Source: Solanum dulcamara (taxonomy: Eukaryota > Streptophyta > Magnoliopsida > Solanales > Solanaceae). From it: DNA of 64,000 nt. This document shows, one piece after another, positions 1 through 12,401 of this stretch (the first letter of the stretch is position 1; every line of letters starts with the position of its first letter). Both the position numbers and the translations under genes were made by a program. Location: positions 76,396,001-76,460,000 of the forward strand of contig NC_077240.1 in the NCBI RefSeq assembly GCF_947179165.1. The letters run 5' to 3'. The notes under the pieces were generated by a model that was given only the letters and a program-made list of their open reading frames with translations, was not told the origin of the DNA and did no database searches.

Positions 1-1303
1 ATTGCTATAAGCAAATAAATGCTAGTGCTCTACAAGCCATGGTGTTACATGTAGTTTTTTATAGTGGATTCATGTAAGGCAACCAGTTTTTCAGTTTCAA
101 ATATCACGTGATGAGATGGCGAATAAGAAACTATAACACTGGATAGTCAAACTTCTAACCGGAAAAAGTATGGTCGAGAAAACATCACATCAAAGTTATT
201 TTTAAAAAGTTAAGCAAATGTGAATCTTGATATTGTGAAAGTCATAGAAAAATATTATTAGACTGGTGGCAAATATTTTTATAATGAAAGAGTGTCATAT
301 CAACTAAAACAGAGGTAGCAATAAAGCCAATGTTGAAGAGTGTAATGGATACCCTAAAAACTGAAAATGTCAAAGAAAAACAAGAGAAATGCTAGCTTGG
401 CGAGAAATGAACATGTGATGAAAGGCCGAATGGTCTCATTTGTTCATATAATCTGTTGTGCTACGAAAGGTTGTGCCAGCAATGGAGCTTCCATCATACT
501 TTTTAAGGGATAAATATTGATCGGAAAATATTCTGAGTACATTATAATTCGCATCTCCAGGACTTTTCTCAAGCTTGAAACTAATAAGCCACAAACTTCT
601 GACTCTATCAGAGTTTGGAAGAGTATTTATCTTCTATGGTCTATCATGGTTTGTACTCTATACCATATGCTCAGCAATCACCCTTATTTCCACTCTTCAT
701 TATAATCCTAAAGTTCATTCAATTTAAAAGTGTTTTTTGACCTAAACTTATTTATCTACAAAAGTTAGAAAGACAATCAGCGAACGGATATATCAGTTCA
801 GCAGAAATATGATGCCTTTCTTGAACCTTCTGTGCTAGGCAATGGATTGATGGTAGTAGAGTAGTTGATATGATCTCACAAGCTAGATGAATAGCACTAC
901 TTTTAACCACCTTGTGAGTCGTGATTGAGTATTTCTATTCATGAACTAGAGGAGAAGATGGTTCACTAACATTTCTTAAAATAAGTTGATAAGGATGAAG
1001 ACTAAGCATGTGATGTGCAGGATATGTGCACGTCATGGATTCAAAACCTGCCACGGACAAAAGCCTGGTAATTCAGTGGAGAAGGGAAGAGGGACAAACT
1101 TATTATCCAGTGAGTTTCAAACTGTGCCCCACCAGCCCTCGGGGATTTCTTGGTAATCAAGATAGAAGATGAAGACTAAGTAAAAAACTTACTACAAATC
1201 CCCAAAGAAGTAATTGAGTATAAATAAACAGTAAGTAATGTTTATTGACAATAACTTTATATCTAATATGCATATAGCAAATTCTTCTTGGATGCAAAAT
1301 TAC
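1..1303 (-). other. DWF5 intron 8 (partial) with SINE-like fragment
   Basis: Intron sequence between the GTAATT donor at 1303 and the unseen next exon. I searched the minus strand for the remaining DWF5 exons and found none. Bases ~1008-1150 hold a decayed SINE-like repeat ('GTTTCAAACTGTGCCCCACC') that resembles one at 54765-54990. Confidence 0.6.
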
Positions 1304-4300
1304 CTGAAGCCCCAGATTCACAGGCTGTTTAACAAGGTACATTCCAGGAGAAGTATATATGCTTGGAACCCATACCAAGCATCCCCAACATATATAAAAA
1401 CCAGCTGCCAAAACAAAATTGAGATCCAGAGAACATTATACTTAGCCATCCGTGGAAACAGAGAAACAAGAAATGTCAGAGATTTAGGTACTTGCGATAT
1501 CAATAAAGAAAACACAGAGCACACAAACCTCTGTCATGTGCAATATCCATTGTGTTCCAGTAGCCAGCTTCCCACCAAAAAAACTTTGTGACATACACCA
1601 ACATCAATATAGTATTTACTAGCATGGAATCAGATACACGTCCGTATTCTTCATGCTGACAAGAAAGAATATGTTATACAAGTTACAACTGTCAAACATC
1701 AAATGAAGTTCATATAAACTGGATAGGTCTTTGTATTGACACTCAACTGAAATCCAGGTAAAGATGTTTAGGGATCAAGGTGAAAGAATGAGTACAAACT
1801 AAAGAGACCTAAGCTGTGATAGGATCATGTCGAATAAACATTATTACTTCAAATAATGCCACGCTGTTTTTTCCGTTAAATGGTATAAGAAAAAATGTTT
1901 CTTGCTAATCCTGTAAAACATCTAGTGACAGAAGCAAATGAATTTTATAATTCTCTTACTTGCATGACCTAAAAACTAAATATCTGGCAAAGGATCGCCA
2001 ATAAAAGGGCTTGTAAAATTCACCAACTCTATAAGCAGTAGAACTGAGAAATATTGGGATAGTTCTAATTCTCACTATCAAGGACTTTATTACATCATTT
2101 ACCTGCTTTATGCAATAAGTGACAGCAAGAACTGCCCAAGACATCATGCCGAATCTGCAATTTGTGAAGACTTTAATATCGAAGTGTTTGCCAATACGAG
2201 GATATAGCTCCATCCCCTGCAAGAATTCAAGAAGTTATAAATATGACATCACTTTAAACTTCAGAGTTGATGCAAGTATTAAGATATTTGACTTCCTTTG
2301 ACTTAATTTGTGATATAAAATCATGTTTATTTTTCCTATAAAGAAGCAAAATGAGGCAGTGAAGTTTACAATTTAAAATTTTCAAAAGATGCTTACCCAG
2401 TAGAAATCAACTATTATGTTCCCTGATGAACCGGAATCAGTGGAAGATGGTGCAACATGACCCTTATAGATTATAAATGTCAGCATATGGTGTCAGACAG
2501 GTATTATACAAAGTAAAGAATAAGAGATAAAGAGGAATACTGAGGGTACTTAAAATACTTACTTTAATGTACAATAAAACACAGAAGACTAAGCTCCCAA
2601 AAATAAGTGTAGACAAAATCTCGCCCAGATGGTCATAAACAATTGCAGGATTGAATATTCCAAACCTGAAAGACACAGAAAAAAAAACATAACTAGAGAG
2701 CATGAACTGATGAGGTTAATGGAGCGTAATAAGCACCATTCTCACAAACAATAGCTAATAGATCAAATGAACAATCAAACAAGCAAAGATTCTGGACGTC
2801 AGGAGCTGTTAGAGTGTCTCATATACGTTGCAACAATGTGATGTTATCTCCTTATATTATCTTGGATATTCCTCATATAAGCTAACTATCGGTTTAGTTA
2901 GGCCTAAGGTTTATTTTCTTTTGATATGGTATTAGAGCAAGCAAAGGTTTTGGATTCAAGTCTTACAACCACCCATCATAAAACAAATTCACGTATTTGG
3001 CCCATGGAAAAAAAATAGGCCTACTATTGAGCGAGTTGAAGACATATTAAGTAAATATAAGTATGTCATCTCTACAAACTTGAATTTTCAAAAGAGGCAG
3101 TCACACAATATCAAAGAATACACAAATAGGGGTCTAGGGAGGGTAAAGCGTACGCAGACTTTGAAAGTGCACCAAAATTCGTTATTTTTCTTGTATTCGT
3201 TAGTGTCTGTATTTATATTTGGAAGAACTGATTTGTGTTTGTTTAGGTGAAGTTTTTTTTTCTGTATAATACAAATTGTTGAAGCCCTAAACACAATTCA
3301 GCAATTCTTTTGGATCCCTTGATGAAATTCCTGTCCCCGACACTGATCCTTCCCGTGCAATCTCAAGTTGAAGCTGGCAAGTGACGATTAACAAAAAAAT
3401 ACTATAAAGAATTGAGGTCTCAAGATTCAAAAGGCAAGTCAAAATGCAAAAATTGGATGAAGTCCCTACCACCAGAGACTGATATATGTGATCAGTGTCA
3501 CTGCATATGCTGCCATGCCGTTAGCCTGCAAGAAGCAAAGGATGTAAGAGGCATGTTATACAGCTATACAATGAACAGAGCAAAGACAGATCAAAGCACA
3601 TTAATCATTGCATGACTTGAAATAAACTCAACTAAGACAAGCTACACAAACTATAAATGCAAGATGTACACTGTACAAGTGTATAGAGTAACTGTCAAAT
3701 ACCTTATAGACAGGCCTATGTCCAGTTGGAGATATTGGGCCTTCGACCCTTTTACCAGGCAATAGAAGTTGTAGTGCAGCCTCAAATAGAGCATAACAAA
3801 TGATTAGCTTCCCAGCAATTGCAGTAGGTTTTGGCCAAATATCGATTAATCCTTGCAAGCCATTTTCCCTTAGGTGATTGAATGTTTTCAAGATAGACCC
3901 ATCAGCGTGTACATTTGTATACCACCTGCACTTAGCCCATTGAGGTCCAAAAATTAGTGCAGTTATACAATTTCATTTCCTCATCAAGAGACTTTCAAGC
4001 TACTGTAGATAACACATTGGAAAATTCTTTAGCTAACGCAGAACAAATCATCTGCTACTGGTGAAACATTCAAAGACTTCACAGCAATTAGATCAATTTG
4101 TAAATTTTTATTTACATAGCATTTTTACTCCTTTGAGGCTTTGACATATCTAAATGCACATCATTTTCTATATATCCTATTTAATACTCACCACTTTCTT
4201 GCTACATTATGATCTCTCACTATGTAGGCCAATTAACAAATGTCTATGGAAAGAAAGCACAGAACCATATTTTAAGATCATACTAACTATAATTATGACT

Positions 4301-5093
4301 CGGCAAATGTGTACCATAAACAGTCCCAGAAACCCATAAAAGATGGGGTTCCAGTAGCGCCAGTAGATAGACTACTAGCGGAAATAGTCTGTTGATGGTG
4401 AATCCTCTGAAAACTTGCTTTTCGGAAAGCAGCATAACAGATGGACATGCTTTATGTAACCAAATCCAACTGATTTGGGATTGAAACGTAGTCCATGATC
4501 GATTGATATTAACTACAATTAGAATCTATAATAAGTTACTTGTTATTCTTATTTCTAGTTTTCATTCCCTTCAAAAGAAAAACTTCATCCCCCTCTGGTA
4601 TCTTTCTGGTTTTAGACCTCCCAAATCCAGAACACAGATAAATATAATCTTTAAACATTAAACACTTGCTTATTTACTTAATTCACCAAAAGGGCCTTTG
4701 GCAAATGAATTTCAATCACACCAACAAAAAAAACACATTTTGATTACTAGAAGTCAGCTAAATTATAAGTTATAACAAGCAAATCAAACCAAAGCTAAAC
4801 AAAAAAAAAAGATCCAATCTTTAACTCATGTTACTACAATCATTCAAAGATCTGAACTTTTAGACAAGAAAACCAAAAACCCAAAACAAGAAAAGACAAA
4901 AAAACAACAACCCCAAAACATCAAAAGACAAAAAAAAAGGGGGGGGGGGGATCAAAATAGGGAAGTGGGTGTTGGAGTAAGGATTTGGAAGAGAGACTTA
5001 CATGAGAATTACAAAAGGGGGTGTGAAAGATAGGAGAGTGAGCATTGATGCATAAGTGATTAATGGGGAGTGTACCAACTTGGTCTCTGCCAT
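1304..5093 (-). CDS. DWF5: Sterol delta-7 reductase (7-dehydrocholesterol reductase), 3' end outside window
   Basis: Reduces the C7-C8 double bond of 5,7-dienol sterols in the ER membrane, a step of phytosterol and brassinosteroid synthesis and, in Solanum, of the cholesterol branch feeding steroidal glycoalkaloids. Minus-strand exons with GT-AG borders and continuous phase: 5093-5002, 3925-3703, 3525-3470, 2665-2563, 2462-2397, 2216-2103, 1655-1529, 1404-1304 (882 nt, 294 codons). The start at 5093 gives MAETKLVHSP. Family blocks visible in order: LLLPGKRVEGPISP (exon 2), FGIFNPAIVYDHLGE (exon 4), GMELYPRIGKHFDIKVFTN and CRFGMMSWAVLAVTYCIKQ (exon 6), VTKFFWWEAGYWNTMDIAHD (exon 7), CWGCLVWVPSIYTSPGMYL (exon 8). 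Arabidopsis DWF5 is about 432 residues, so roughly 140, including the C-terminal sterol-reductase signature, lie left of base 1. No exon disruption is seen. Which Solanaceae paralogue this is cannot be decided here. Confidence 0.95.
2811..2995 (+). mobile_element. TRIM/copia-type LTR remnant with primer-binding site, DWF5 intron 3
   Basis: A short LTR-like stretch ('AGCTAACTATCGGTTTAG', 'GGCCTAAGG') is followed at about 2925 by TGGTATTAGAGC, which matches the initiator-Met primer-binding site (TGGTATCAGAGC) except at one base. This layout fits a terminal-repeat retrotransposon in miniature. No second LTR is visible, so it is a remnant. A related LTR-like stretch lies at 56310-56450. Confidence 0.45.
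3106..3160 (-). mobile_element. RTE-LINE/TS-SINE tail fragment, DWF5 intron 3
   Basis: 'GGGGTCTAGGGAGGGTAAAG' followed by 'CGTACGCAGACTTTG' matches the diagnostic 3' region of the other copies in the window, in the TTG-tail-leftward orientation. The tail itself is missing. Confidence 0.6.
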
Positions 5094-5338
5094 TGTTTCT
5101 TCTTCTTGTTGTTGTTCCTCAATCAATTGAAACTTTGGTGATTTTGGGTTTTGAAAAATCGAAACGACAGAAGTCTCCGCCTAATCTTGAATCTTGACTT
5201 TGAAATTTGTCTCTACTCTACTCTACTCCAGTGGTGTGGTCCAGTTCTGCTCTGATTCTCTCAACTATTAAAATCTGTTGTACTGACTAAAATGTTCAAT
5301 CCGTGTGTGTCATTTATTAAAAATCTCCTTTATTAAAA

Positions 5339-5379
<41 letters not shown>

Positions 5380-6234
5380 TTTATTAAATATTTTTGTTAA
5401 CTAATACTTATTTTGGGATATAGAAACTATTAGAGATGGCATGTGAGCATGGGCTTAAATAAAGACATAATACATAAATATGAATTTTAATTTGGCTTCA
5501 GCTAGTATTTATGTTCATTTTGAATGTGCCACAAGTAGATATTTATATTTGTATAAAATTGAACAAATAGATACATACGTCTTCCATGATATAGTACATG
5601 TAGGATGCCACCTAAAACGTGATAAATTGTCACGTAGAATGCATTTTCTACTTATTTAATTTTATACAAATTCAAATATTTATTCATTCACACCTAAAAT
5701 TGGAGAACATAGATGACAATCGAGACTAAATTAAAGGACATTCTTCATGTATTATGCTTTGATTGAGAGAGAACTTCTATTCAAGTAAATTAATAACAAT
5801 TTTTCTAACATCTAAACTAACTAGTGTTTCAAGATTAACAGAACTAAACATGTCTTTCCAACAAGAACCGTTCTTGATCCCCGAAAATGATATTATTCTA
5901 TGATATAATAATATACTTAGTATAATGTTATAAGTGCGGTTAAAATTGTGTGTAAGCAGATTTTATTCTTTACCTCGTGAAGGTAGATAGAAAAATTATG
6001 ATGTTGTATTTCTAGATTTTATTAACTCATTGAGCCTAGCTTTGATGGAACATACACATGCAACACTACTAAGAGTTATAATAATTGATATCCTATCTAT
6101 CATGACTGACTGACTTCGGATATTAAACCAATATGTTCATGTGATTTCACGATGTGAAGAGACTTTTTTTGATAAACACTCGATGACGAATTCTGGATAT
6201 TTAAAAACTAAAAAAAGAGGACGAGAAAAGGGTA
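5094..6234. promoter_or_regulatory. DWF5 leader and promoter region, with AT microsatellite
   Basis: The stretch just above the DWF5 start (5094-5240) is pyrimidine-rich on the coding strand's complement and is probably the 5' leader. An (AT)n microsatellite runs about 5347-5374. I see no coding region up to the tRNA gene. The promoter assignment is by position only. Confidence 0.4.
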
Positions 6235-6258
6235 CGCTAGAAGGAGGGCTTGAACCTC

Positions 6259-6291
<33 letters not shown>

Positions 6292-6308
6292 AACTGAGCT
6301 ATTCCAGC
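6235..6308 (-). tRNA. tRNA-Asn (anticodon GUU)
   Basis: The minus strand reads GCTGGAATAGCTCAGTTGG and folds into a 74-nt cloverleaf: acceptor stem GCTGGAA/TTCTAGC (one G-U pair) with discriminator G, D-arm with AGCTCAGTTGGTTAGAGC, anticodon loop CTGTTAA (anticodon at 6274-6272), and T-arm GGAGG-TTCAAGC-CCTCC. No CCA is encoded, as expected for a nuclear gene. A TTTT run on the minus strand at 6228-6225 is a suitable Pol III stop. No intron. Looks functional. Confidence 0.95.
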
Positions 6309-9300
6309 ACACGTTGGTAATATGCATTTTAATTTTTATAATTCAAACAATTATAAAAAGACGGACAAATAATGAAAAAATAGATAAAATTGAAACAACC
6401 TTCTCTAAACATATGTATCTCCTTTTATTCCTCACTTTTAATTTCTTATCAATGAGAAAAAATTGTGGAAAAGTTGTTGCCTCGTCCAATGAAGAAATGG
6501 AGAGGAAGATTAGCGGCTTTTGGTGAGGAAAAAATTAGAAAAAGAAAAGGGAAAAATGAAAATAATAACTTCACCACTTAGAAAAAAAAACTTCGGACAT
6601 ACATAATTGAAGTTGAAAATTTATGTTTGACTGCAAACATTTTTATCTGAAGTGTGGCTTTGTAAAAATCAAATGTTAGACAGTTTTGCCTAAGTTGGGT
6701 ATGATTTGTCAGCGTCAATTTTAGATATTTTTGTTTGAAGCGTGAATTTGTGAAAATCAATCATAAGATTATTGTTTTTATTGAAGTTTATGACTTTTTG
6801 AGGCCAAAAGTTATTAACTTGACTTGGCCAAACTTTGGACATATTTTACTCAAATTATAGTCTTACAAAGATTCATATATATAAATGTTATAATGTTTTT
6901 TTTTTGTATGAATAACTTCATCCAAGTCTGCTGCAACCTCTTGAATGCATGGTTGCCAACCTTCAAAAATACAATTAATAGTAGTATGAGAAGGCATTTG
7001 AAAAGAAATTACGTCAACGAAAATTAAATTATATGTCAGCCTCCATTTATGAAAAAAAATTTAATATGTTAATATTTATTGTTGTTATTAAAATTCCAGA
7101 TCAATAGCACGTTAAGTTTAATTATGGAAGAGTTGGCAATGCCAACTTCAGACACAAATGAATGAAATTATGGCTTTGATAGAGCCTAACTTCAGTCATT
7201 TTTGATTGAATTTATTGCCTTGATAAGGCTAAACTTTTAAAAATATTTACATGAGATCAAGACATATATTTGACTAAAATGCAGGCATTTTCACATGAAA
7301 TTCAGGTGAACAATTTTTTGTTTTAAAACTAACAACATGTTCTTGAATTTTAATAATCAAACACATAATTTAATACTCATATATACCTCAAATAAGCTCA
7401 AATTTGAAATATAATGGTCATATATCATAAAAAATAAATCTCAATCGTTAATTTTTTTTAAAATAACGACAAATCTAACAAACAGATTTTGCAACAACAA
7501 TGATTTGCATTATTTTCATGTTTTCCAGCAACACCCATTTATTTCCAAACTTTTTAACCATCATTAACTTATTATTTCGTGTAAAGCAAAACAAAATCAA
7601 TTCAAATTCGAAATCAATGGATAGAAAATATATGGAGAATCTCAAATCCTAAATAAGAAAAGAAATGGAGGAAAGGAAGAAAAAAAAAACCTTCTATCTG
7701 AAGTTATTTAATACTAGATACTAATTAAATACTTTCAAAAATAGATACAAATTAAATGAGAGTGGCTAAATAGAATATTGCATGAAATTTTTACGATAGA
7801 TTAGGAATTTTCTTTCAAGGGTATTTACTTTTTGAATATAAGTGTGTCAGATTCCCATCTTGTAGGGGCTTTGGCTTTGGACTAACGGATAGGATGATTA
7901 TCGAACGGATCGTGCGGATAATTATGCGTAATAGTTTGGTTTATGGGATATTAGCTTTTAAACATATTAATCCGCTAGCCAATTAATAAGATATTGAATT
8001 GGATTGATAATTATTAGAGGTTGTATTGGCTCAATCATTTCATGCGCCTTTTTTTTACTTTAACTCACCAATATATTAATCTCCCATCAAACAAAATATT
8101 TTTTCTAACTCTACTTCAAACCATTAATTTTGTAGTTTTAAATCACACAAAGAAATAAATGAAAGCATAAATTTTAAGGGTGCATGAGCATAAGAATTTA
8201 TTTAACAAATATTCACATGTACAACAACTGAATATTTTAAGACTAAAATATACTTCAAATATACATTTTTATATACATGAAGTGAAAAACTTGTCCATTA
8301 TGATCCAAATTAGCTAGCTAGTAGACTAGTAAGAATCCAACTCACAAATACGTATCAAGTCATATAAGAAGCAGAATATTAAATGGGGCTTTAGAGCTAA
8401 TAATATGTACTTTATTTATTTAGGGTTAAAACTGTAAGTAGATAATTCTTATCTGGTTTATGGTTTGCCCAATGAGAAATTTGAGTAATTCAACCCCGCA
8501 TCGATAAATTGTTAAGTATAAAATTATAATCCGTTCACCAACTGTTAATTCAATAACCCAATATCAATAAGCCAATTTCACAATTGACTTATTGATTATG
8601 GTTCAGTTTTAAACACCGCTACTAACGGATAAGAAATTTTATCTTAGAAAAATTACTTGATTGAGTACTTTTTAAAAATTAATTACTGATTTTAGCGATA
8701 TTTTTTATTTATTACCATTTATAGCAATATATAGCAATATTATGATAAATCTACACTTGTATTAAAAGTGAATTATGCATACAATATAAATGTATTATAA
8801 GTGTTTTAAAATATATATTATGTTTGTGTAGTAAGAAACTAACATAATGTATTATAAGTCTATTAAAATATGTGATAAATGTATTATCCATTTATAAAAC
8901 TTGTATTATATATGTTTTATAAATAGTTCTCTGCAATATGTATTAAAACTGTATTATAAATATATTATAAGTGTTCAGTAAAATTATTTTTTTATTATTA
9001 TAAATGGTAAATATTTTCTTAATATTGTATATTTATGTAAGTTTCCTTTTTATCTTTTACATATAACTTGGCTAGCTCAAGTAACAAAAAACGATTGGGC
9101 TAAATTTTATAAATCACATAGCCAAGGGGTCTTGGGCTGCAATTTTCTCAAATCACTATTGATCAACTTTTATTATATATGGGCCACAAAATGGAAATGC
9201 TTGTAAAGAAAAAAAAACTACCCAAGTAAACACAGCTAATATATACATAATCTAGTGATACTTTTAAAAATTATCTAATATAGCTATACTTAGGGTATTA
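6309..9300. other. Intergenic AT-rich sequence, no gene recognised
   Basis: No ORF resembles a known protein and no exon-like run with splice borders is seen. 7880-8640 begins and ends with ACTAACGGATA(A/G) in the same orientation and may be an old repeat; 8700-9005 is rich in short 'TGTATTATAAGTG'-type motifs. Both look like decayed repeats. Confidence 0.5.
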
Positions 9301-9931
9301 TAGCAAATCTCTCTTCTCTCCCCCTATTTCTTTCCCTCTCGCTCGCCATTCTCCTCCCTCCCTTCCCTCTCGCTTTCCTCTTTCCTTTCACATTCCCCTT
9401 TCGATCTCTCTCTTTCTCCCTTTATATAATTCATTGTGTGAATCTTTCTTCTTTTTTCTTTTGTTTCTTATATCAATACAAAATCTTATTAACATTTTAT
9501 TTGAATTTTTTTTATCTACACATGTGATTCTTGGTCTTTAATATTTTCTGGGTGGCATTGTTGATTCATTTTTTATTGGATTAACATCGCTATATCAATT
9601 TTTTTTATTCTGGATTCTTAATTATTGTTCAATGTTTGAATCTTCTATTTTTCTTAGATTGATACAACTAATTGAATCCATGTATCAAAAAAAATTGACA
9701 CACCTATTATCAAACTATATCTTCTTCGATTGATACATATTGATACAATTAATTGTATCTATGTATCAGTAAAACATTATATTTGTGTATCAAGAAAAAA
9801 AAATAGTATATCTATTATCAAATTGTATCTTTGTGTCAAAAATATATTGACACAACTATTTATTTGTGCATCACAAAATTTTTATATAGACTGTAGCTGT
9901 GTATTTATTATATGGGTCATACAATATGTAT
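9301..9931. repeat. Polypyrimidine tract and TGTATC-rich repeat region
   Basis: 9301-9425 is almost pure C/T. It is followed by several variants of 'TTGATACA...TGTATCA' up to ~9880, giving many short inverted matches. No coding content. Probably a decayed repetitive element of unknown class. Confidence 0.4.
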
Positions 9932-10170
9932 AACAACAACAACAACAACAAATCCAGTATAATCCTATAATGTGGGGTCTGGGGAGGGTAGAGTGTACGC
10001 AGACCTAACCCCCACCTTGAAAGGTAGGGCGGCTGTTTCCGAAAGACCCTCGGCTTTAAGAGAGGACAAGATAAAAGGTCAGATAGGGGCAAACATATAG
10101 AAAACAAGATGAAAACAGGAATAGCAAAAGGGAAAGTCGTGGTAGAGTGGTACGGGAAGAAAGAGGCATA
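9932..10170 (-). mobile_element. TS-SINE-type / RTE-LINE 3' end, minus strand
   Basis: Starts with a (AAC)n tract, i.e. (TTG)n on the minus strand, followed by GGGGTCTGGGGAGGGTAGAG, GTGTACGCAGACC, and GTTTCCGAAAGACCCTCGGC at ~10035-10054. The stretch to ~10170 resembles the 3'-UTR of the LINE copy at 29470-30195, so this may be a 5'-truncated LINE rather than a SINE. Confidence 0.75.
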
Positions 10171-10330
10171 ACTACATACAATATGTATCTTTGTATATAT
10201 GTTTCAATTTCAAAGTTTTTTTTGTGTGTGTGAGAGAGAGAGAGAGAGGGAGAGAGAAGGGATTCTGTAAATGTGTATTTATTATCTGTGCATCTCAATT
10301 TTAATTGAGATACAAATTATATATGAGATA

Positions 10331-11674
10331 CAACATGCTCGCTTCTGTTTTTTCTAAAACTATTGCAATTAGGAAAATTATAATTAATATTAATAATTAC
10401 GATCCCAACTACGACTATTTATCAAAAAATGTTTGTAATTGTGATCCAAACTTAATTTTAAAATTAAACTTGCTACTATTAAACTCAAACCATTTCATGA
10501 TCAAGAGTAAATGAGTGCTGCGAAAAAAGTTTTCAAGGTCCATGCAAGGTATTAAAAGAAAATAATTATAAGTTAAATAAATTCATTATTAAATAAATAA
10601 GATTTAAAATAGGATATAGTATGTTAATATAGACAATAATTGAGTGACCTCGTTGTCTCCAAAGAGTAAAAATGACTTTAATAGAATATTCTCATAAATT
10701 TGATCACTCTATTATCCTTTAAAAAAAAATAGTAGAATATCCCCACAAGTTGGATGACCACCCAAATTATTAATTCAAGCAAATGGATATGCAAATAAAC
10801 GTATAGAACAAGTAATTAAGAAAATATATGAATGTACTAATAAATTGTAACATTTCCAATTAACAATTTGGCTCGAATCCCCTTTTCAATTACATATCCA
10901 AACAAAATCTTTTAAAAAATAAATTAAAACACATAAAATTAATATCACTATGATAGCTTCATTAAATTTATATTATATATATTTAGTTTGTTCATATACA
11001 GCTTGATAAATACAGTAACACCTAACAGCATGTGGGGACTAAAATTAAATAATTTTGTTTGGATGATAAGAACAATAATTGTGCCTTTAGTTTAGTGGAC
11101 CAACATTAATATGCATAAGTAATTTTTTATGTTCTCTCTATCTATATACAATTACTTATACTTCAATCAAGATGAAATAACTTAAGAAAAAAGATTAATC
11201 AACTTCAATTGCAAATTCTTGAAAAGTAATTGGCACGAAGGAACATGATTGAATTAAGCTAAGCTAATTATCATTATTTCATTATTATTTATTGTTTGTA
11301 ACTAAGTGAAATTGAGGTAAAAATACGATTATGTTTGTAATGGTGTAGACACTCAGCTCAATTAAAGAGGCCTAGTCTAATATGATAAATGTTAAGTCTG
11401 AAATTAGAAAAGTTCATTGAATTAGAGGATTCCTTTTCTTGGACGAAATTATTAAGGAATACTCGAAAACACATCTCCAAGACTTTTTTCTATTTTGAGA
11501 CGATCATAAGTTCCACCAATTTTGCTCTATCCAATTTGAGGCCGAATGATACCATGTTTCAAATTTCACTCTGCACCAAAAACATCATTCTCCGTGTATA
11601 TATAATTACTTACACTTTCACTATACGTCAAAAACGTTATTCTTGTGTTTATATACAATTACTTACACTTCAAT
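10331..11674. other. Intergenic, nothing recognised
   Basis: AT-rich sequence without a recognisable gene. A short phrase, 'TATACAATTACTTA(T/C)ACTTCAAT', occurs at ~11145 and again at ~11650. Confidence 0.5.
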
Positions 11675-11837
11675 TGAGTTTGTTTGGTCAAACTTTTAAA
11701 ATTAGCTTATTTTGAAAAATGTTTTTTTTTTAAAGTATTTTTCAAAAAAGTACTTTTAGTGAGAAGAGTTTGGCCAATAAAATTTTAAAAATACTTTAAA
11801 GCAACAATTAGTTTGGCAAACTTTTTTAAAGTGTTTC
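11675..11837. mobile_element. Left half of a MITE split by the gypsy element
   Basis: Begins 'GTTTGTTTGGTCAAACTTTT' and ends AAAGTGTTTC where the LTR element starts. It matches, in reverse complement, the intact relative at 59746-60416 up to AAAGTGCTTC, and the match resumes at 18580. The retrotransposon therefore inserted into a pre-existing MITE. Confidence 0.7.
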
Positions 11838-12400
11838 TGTCACGACCCAAAATGGGTCATGAGTGGCACCCACACATAACCTCCTAGGTGGAAGAACCAA
11901 CGATACAAATCTCAACTTATAAAATATGACAATAACGCAGAAACTCAATTTATGAGAGTAAGAGACAATAAAACCACTAAAGTCTATTAGATATGTCTTC
12001 CCAAAATCTGAAAGTCATCACTTCAAGGACATCTAATTCTAAAATACTACGTCTGAAAATATCAAACACCAGAATAAATAAATAACTTAATGTGTCCGAC
12101 AACTAAGGACATCATGTCATGCCCGAGAGAATCCAACACGAGCTAGAAGAAATAGCTCACCCTGGAACCTGATGTGCTGGACACTGGCTAGAGCTGAGGT
12201 CGAGTCAAAGTCGATGGAACACTCGCTGCACTCCACAAAATAAAACAAAGAAAAATACAAGTAGGGGTCAGTACGGGACAACATGTACTGAGTATGTACT
12301 CAAAATAAAAATTAATATGCATAAAGTAATAGCGGGAAATCAACCATAACACTTAACATGTGGCAAGCAACAAGCTCAAGATCAAGTAACAACACAATAG
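11838..12400 (-). repeat. 3' LTR remnant of gypsy element
   Basis: Near-identical in order to 15845-16420 (same CACGACCCAAAATG end, same 'GGCACCCACAC'). Identity stops at ~12400, where RNase H coding sequence begins. The LTR keeps its ...GTCGTGACA terminus but lacks its own 5' part and so its promoter. Confidence 0.85.
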
Positions 12401-12401
12401 T

